A stretch of 56,557 bases of DNA from Pseudomonas nicosulfuronedens (GTDB taxonomy: Bacteria > Pseudomonadota > Gammaproteobacteria > Pseudomonadales > Pseudomonadaceae): the NCBI RefSeq assembly GCF_005877905.1, contig NZ_SWDV01000047.1, positions 1 to 56,557 of the forward strand, read 5' to 3'. Under the pieces are notes generated by a model. It saw nothing but the letters and a program-made list of their open reading frames with translations, searched no databases and had not been told where the DNA came from. Every line of letters starts with the position of its first letter. Within the stretch, counting starts at the first letter, position 1. Positions 53,015-56,557 of the stretch are shown piece by piece. Both the position numbers and the translations under genes were made by a program.

Positions 53015-54217
53015 ATGCTCAATGCTTATATCTACGCCGGCCTGCGTACCCCCTTCGGCCGACACGGCGGTGCCCTGGCGCCGGTACGCCCGGACGACCT
53101 GATCGCTCAGGTGATCCGCGAACTGCTGGCCCGCGCCCAGGTGCCGGGCGACGCCATCGAGGATGTGATCCTCGGCAACACCAACCAGGCCGGTGAAGAC
53201 AGCCGCAACATCGCCCGCCATGCTGCGCTGCTCGCCGGCCTGCCGGTGACCGTGCCGGGCCAGACGGTGAACCGCCTGTGCGCCAGCGGGCTGGCCGCGG
53301 TGATCGATGCGGCGCGTGCCGTCACCTGTGGTGAAGGTGAGCTGTTCGTCGCCGGCGGGGTGGAAAGCATGTCCCGCGCGCCCTTCGTCATGGCCAAGGC
53401 CGAAGCCGCCTACAGCCGCGACCTGACGGTGTTCGACAGCACCATCGGCGCACGCTTCCCCAACCCGAAGATCGTCGCCGGGTTCGGCAACGACAGCATG
53501 CCGGAGACTGGCGACAACGTAGCCCGCGAGTTCGGCATCAGCCGCGAACAGGCCGACCGTTTTGCCGCCCGTTCCCAGGCGTGCTTCGAAGCCGCTCGTC
53601 AGGCCGGTTTCTTCGCCGGGGAAATCCTCCCGGTCAGCGTGCCCACCGGGCGCAAGACGCCGCCGAATGTCGTGGAGCAGGACGAACATCCGCGTCCGTC
53701 TTCCGATGAAGCCGCACTGGCGCGCCTGAAGCCGCTCTCCGAAGGCGGCGTGGTCACCGCCGGCAACGCCTCCGGTGTCAACGATGGTGCGGCCGCGCTG
53801 CTGATCGGCTCGGCCGCTGCGGGCGAGCGCCACGGCCTCAAGCCGCTGGCGCGGATTCTCTCGGCGGCGGCCGTCGGCGTGGAGCCACGCATCATGGGCG
53901 TCGGCCCGGTGGAGGCGATCAACAAGGCGCTCCAGCGCGCCGAGCTGACCCTGGCCGACATGGACATCATCGAGATCAACGAAGCCTTTGCCTCTCAGGT
54001 GCTCGGCTGCCTGCACGGCCTGGGCGTGGACTTCGACGACGCGCGGGTCAACCCCAATGGCGGCGCCATCGCCGTCGGCCACCCGCTGGGCGCTTCCGGC
54101 GCGCGGTTGGCGCTGAGTGTGGCGCGACAACTGCAGCGCAGCGGTCAACGCTATGCGGTGATCAGCCTGTGCATTGGCGTGGGCCAGGGGCTCGCCATGG
54201 TTATCGAGCGCGCCTGA
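53015..54217 (+). CDS. Thiolase, 3-oxoadipyl-CoA type
   Basis: This 400-residue enzyme has the nucleophile Cys89 in NRLCASGLAAV, GHPLGASGAR with the catalytic His and CIGVGQG with the second Cys. The segments NTNQAGEDSRNIARHAALLA and VESMSRAPFVM are those of the PcaF/PaaJ group, which cleaves 3-oxoadipyl-CoA to succinyl-CoA and acetyl-CoA. That argues for a six-carbon dicarboxylate substrate. AAGGAGACACC precedes the ATG. Confidence 0.92.
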   Translation: MLNAYIYAGLRTPFGRHGGALAPVRPDDLIAQVIRELLARAQVPGDAIEDVILGNTNQAGEDSRNIARHAALLAGLPVTVPGQTVNRLCASGLAAVIDAARAVTCGEGELFVAGGVESMSRAPFVMAKAEAAYSRDLTVFDSTIGARFPNPKIVAGFGNDSMPETGDNVAREFGISREQADRFAARSQACFEAARQAGFFAGEILPVSVPTGRKTPPNVVEQDEHPRPSSDEAALARLKPLSEGGVVTAGNASGVNDGAAALLIGSAAAGERHGLKPLARILSAAAVGVEPRIMGVGPVEAINKALQRAELTLADMDIIEINEAFASQVLGCLHGLGVDFDDARVNPNGGAIAVGHPLGASGARLALSVARQLQRSGQRYAVISLCIGVGQGLAMVIERA

Positions 54218-54239
54218 GCGCGCCAGTGAGGATGTGAAG

Positions 54240-55478
54240 ATGGGTGCTTTGAGCGGATACCGCGTACTCGACCTCAGCCGCGTGCTGGCCGGCCCCTGGT
54301 GCGGCCAGGTGCTGGCCGACCTGGGTGCGGAAGTGATCAAGATCGAACGGCCCGGCGTAGGGGATGACACCCGTGGCTGGGGCCCGCCCTACATGAAGGC
54401 AGCCGATGGCTCGGACAGCAGCGAGGCGGCGTACTACCAGTCCACCAACCGCAACAAGCTGTCGGTGGCGCTGAACCTGGCGACGGAGGAGGGGCAGGCG
54501 CTGGTGCGCGCCCTGGCCGGCGAGTGCGATGTGCTGATCGAGAACTACAAGGCCGGTTCGCTGGCCAAGTACGGGCTGGACTACGACAGCCTGTCGAAGG
54601 TCAATCCGCGCCTGGTCTACTGCTCCATCACCGGCTTCGGCCAGACCGGCCCGCGTGCCGAGGAGCCCGGCTACGACTTCATCATCCAGGGCATGGGCGG
54701 GCTGATGAGCATTACCGGCGAGAAGGATGGTGTACCCGGCGCCGGTCCGCAGAAAGTCGGTGTCGCTGTATCCGACGTGATGACCGGCCTGTATTCGGTG
54801 GTCGCCATCCAGGCCGCGCTGCTGGCCCGCGAGAAGACCGGCCGCGGCCAGCACTGCGACATGGCGCTGCTGGACGTGCAGGTCGCCATGCTCGGCAACC
54901 AGAGCCAGAACTACCTCGCCACTGGCCGCTCGCCGGGCCGCCAGGGCAATGCCCACGTCAACATCGTGCCGTACCAGGTGTTCAGCGCGCAGGACATGGA
55001 CTTCATCATCGCCTGCGGCAACGACAGCCAGTTCGTCTCGCTGTGCGACGCCATCGGCCTGCCGGAATTGCCCAAGGACCCGCGTTTCACCCGCAATGCC
55101 GACCGCGTGCGCAACCGCGACATCATCGTCGGCAAGCTCGCCGAGCACTTCCAGGGCGAAACCGCCGACAACTGGGTGAAACGCATCCACGCGATGAAGG
55201 TGCCGGTCGGCGTGATCAACGACATCGGCCGCGCGCTGGACGAGCCGCAGGTGGTCGCCCGCGACATGCTGGTGGAGATTCCTCACGCGCAGAACCCCGC
55301 GTTCCGCATGGTCGGCAGCCCGTTGAAACTCTCCGAGACGCCGGTGGAATACCAGCGCCCGGCGCCCATGCTCGGCGAGCACACCGACGAGGTGCTCAAG
55401 CGCCGCCTCGGTCTGGACGATGCGCGTTTGGCGCAGCTGAAGACCGAGGGTGTGATCGAGCAGCTCGGTGAGGCCTGA
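54240..55478 (+). CDS. Class III CoA-transferase (CaiB/BaiF)
   Basis: This 412-residue protein has the family start [20 protein letters not shown], the GFGQTGP segment, and the catalytic Asp in [12 protein letters not shown]. Class III transferases move CoA between carboxylic acids, for example from succinyl-CoA. Here it probably activates the imported dicarboxylate, taking the place of the two-subunit DcaIJ enzyme of other adipate loci. GTGAGGATG precedes the ATG at 54240; 22 bases separate it from the thiolase gene. Confidence 0.92.
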   Translation: MGALSGYRVLDLSRVLAGPWCGQVLADLGAEVIKIERPGVGDDTRGWGPPYMKAADGSDSSEAAYYQSTNRNKLSVALNLATEEGQALVRALAGECDVLIENYKAGSLAKYGLDYDSLSKVNPRLVYCSITGFGQTGPRAEEPGYDFIIQGMGGLMSITGEKDGVPGAGPQKVGVAVSDVMTGLYSVVAIQAALLAREKTGRGQHCDMALLDVQVAMLGNQSQNYLATGRSPGRQGNAHVNIVPYQVFSAQDMDFIIACGNDSQFVSLCDAIGLPELPKDPRFTRNADRVRNRDIIVGKLAEHFQGETADNWVKRIHAMKVPVGVINDIGRALDEPQVVARDMLVEIPHAQNPAFRMVGSPLKLSETPVEYQRPAPMLGEHTDEVLKRRLGLDDARLAQLKTEGVIEQLGEA

Positions 55479-55496
55479 CGCCCCTGGCCTGAATCC

Positions 55497-55567
55497 GTTC
55501 GCGAGCAAGCTCGCTCCTACGAAGAGCAAATCGGTACACACCTGTAGGAGCGAGCTTGCTCGCGAAT
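55497..55567. repeat. Inverted pair of dispersed repeats between CoA-transferase and etfB
   Basis: GCGAGCAAGCTCGCTCCTAC ending near 55520 faces GTAGGAGCGAGCTTGCTCGC from about 55544. The long stem may partly terminate the catabolic transcript before etfB or protect its 3' end. Confidence 0.8.
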
Positions 55568-55620
55568 CCAAACCCATCGCGGCGCCGATGCATGCTGGCG
55601 CCAGCCAAGGAATATCCCTG

Positions 55621-56370
55621 ATGAAAGTACTGGTCGCGGTAAAACGCGTGGTCGACTACAACGTCAAGGTCCGCGTCAAGGCGGACCACTCCGGCGTTGA
55701 TCTGGCCAACGTCAAGATGTCCATGAACCCCTTCTGCGAAATCGCCGTGGAAGAGGCCGTACGCCTGAAAGAGAAAGGCGTCGCCAGCGAGATCGTGGTG
55801 GTCTCGGTTGGCCCGAGTGGCGCGCAGGAGCAATTGCGCACCGCTTTGGCGCTGGGTGCCGACCGCGCCGTGTTGGTCGAGAGCAACGACGAGCTGAACT
55901 CGCTGGCGGTCGCCAAGGCCCTGAAAGCCCTGGTCGACAAAGAGCAGCCGCAGCTGGTCATCCTCGGCAAGCAGGCCATCGACAGCGACAACAACCAGAC
56001 CGGCCAGATGCTGGCGGCGCTGACCGGCTATGCCCAGGGCACCTTCGCCTCCAGGGTCGAAGTCGCGGGCTCCAAGGTCAACGTCACCCGTGAAATCGAC
56101 GGCGGCCTGCAGACCGTTGCCCTGAACCTGCCGGCCATCGTCACCACCGACCTGCGCCTGAATGAGCCGCGCTACGCGTCGCTGCCCAACATCATGAAGG
56201 CGAAGAAGAAGCCACTGGAATTCCTCCCTCCGGACGTGCTGGGCATCTCCACGGCCTCTACCGTGAAGACCCTCAAGGTGGAAGCGCCCGCCGCACGTAG
56301 CGCCGGCATCAAGGTGAAGTCGGTGGCCGAACTGGTCGAAAAACTGAAGAACGAAGCGAAGGTGATCTGA
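55621..56370 (+). CDS. etfB: Electron transfer flavoprotein, beta subunit
   Basis: This 249-residue protein starts [20 protein letters not shown] and has the AMP-binding segment [18 protein letters not shown] and the recognition-loop region near [20 protein letters not shown]. With EtfA it accepts electrons from acyl-CoA dehydrogenases and passes them to ETF:quinone oxidoreductase. Its last base overlaps the etfA start. Confidence 0.97.
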   Translation: MKVLVAVKRVVDYNVKVRVKADHSGVDLANVKMSMNPFCEIAVEEAVRLKEKGVASEIVVVSVGPSGAQEQLRTALALGADRAVLVESNDELNSLAVAKALKALVDKEQPQLVILGKQAIDSDNNQTGQMLAALTGYAQGTFASRVEVAGSKVNVTREIDGGLQTVALNLPAIVTTDLRLNEPRYASLPNIMKAKKKPLEFLPPDVLGISTASTVKTLKVEAPAARSAGIKVKSVAELVEKLKNEAKVI

Positions 56371-56557
56371 TGGCTGTCCTGGTTGTTGCAGAACATTCCA
56401 ATGGTGCGCTGGGCGCCGCGACACTGAATACCGTAGCCGCCGCGCAGAAGATCGGTGGTGACATCGCTGTCCTGGTCGCTGGCCAGAACGTCGGTGGCGT
56501 GGCCGAAGCCGCTGCCAAGATCGCTGGTGTTTCCAAGGTGCTGGTCGCCGACAATGC
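56370..56557 (+). CDS. etfA: Electron transfer flavoprotein, alpha subunit (start only)
   Basis: The first 62 codons ([20 protein letters not shown]...) match the N-terminal domain of EtfA. The gene runs off the window; the FAD-binding C-terminal domain is not seen. The ATG shares its A with the stop codon of etfB. Confidence 0.95.
   Translation, partial: MAVLVVAEHSNGALGAATLNTVAAAQKIGGDIAVLVAGQNVGGVAEAAAKIAGVSKVLVADN

Noticed and set aside
51374..55577. Long minus-strand frames opposite the beta-oxidation genes
   Set aside because: Antisense frames kept open by high GC at third positions; the plus-strand genes have full catalytic motifs.

Overview
The window is high-GC DNA from a Pseudomonas chromosome. 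The gene content and dispersed intergenic repeats suggest the P. aeruginosa / nitroreducens / citronellolis side of the genus (inference from gene families, not a species call). I see no rRNA, tRNA, CRISPR array, insertion sequence or prophage.

Left part (1-8.1 kb): the 3' end of a type VI secretion vgrG is followed by a phospholipase D effector of the Tle5b/PldB type. Three tandem Sel1-repeat lipoproteins come next; they match the immunity set seen beside PldB of P. aeruginosa. The third copy is a mosaic of the first two and runs into what looks like the remnant of a fourth copy. A SulP anion transporter follows.

8.2-15 kb: a 1532-residue autotransporter lies just downstream of an unusual one-component hybrid regulator (receiver, LuxR helix-turn-helix, PAS, degenerate kinase-like tail). 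The autotransporter's Shine-Dalgarno sits inside a perfect hairpin. 15-29 kb: small accessory units, including an MFS pump, an SDR plus tautomerase pair with a divergent LysR, a TonB receptor with a signalling domain, thioredoxin-like, NTF2-like, GNAT, Rrf2, methyltransferase, HIT, LysR, EamA and MOSC genes. Repeat clusters separate several of them.

29-40 kb: a LysR / MHS transporter / nitrilase locus, then a redox block (two aldo-keto reductases, an AhpD-like protein, a YahK-like alcohol dehydrogenase and a LysR). Paired LysR-type operators sit in the divergent promoter of this block. A quinone oxidoreductase with a divergent LysR and a membrane-anchored beta-propeller follow. 40-46.8 kb: an EAL protein, a probable small RNA, the overlapping trehalose operon otsB-GH15-otsA, a 55-residue conserved-looking protein and a cold-shock protein.

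Right part (46.9-56.6 kb): a divergent catabolic regulon controlled by an IclR regulator. An AAHS-type transporter and an acyl-CoA dehydrogenase lie on the left; enoyl-CoA hydratase, 3-hydroxyacyl-CoA dehydrogenase, a 3-oxoadipyl-CoA-type thiolase and a class III CoA-transferase lie on the right, followed by etfB and etfA. Two copies of the same 15-bp palindrome sit at the two promoters. Together the genes could import a short dicarboxylate such as adipate, activate it, beta-oxidise it and pass electrons to ETF; the substrate is inference.
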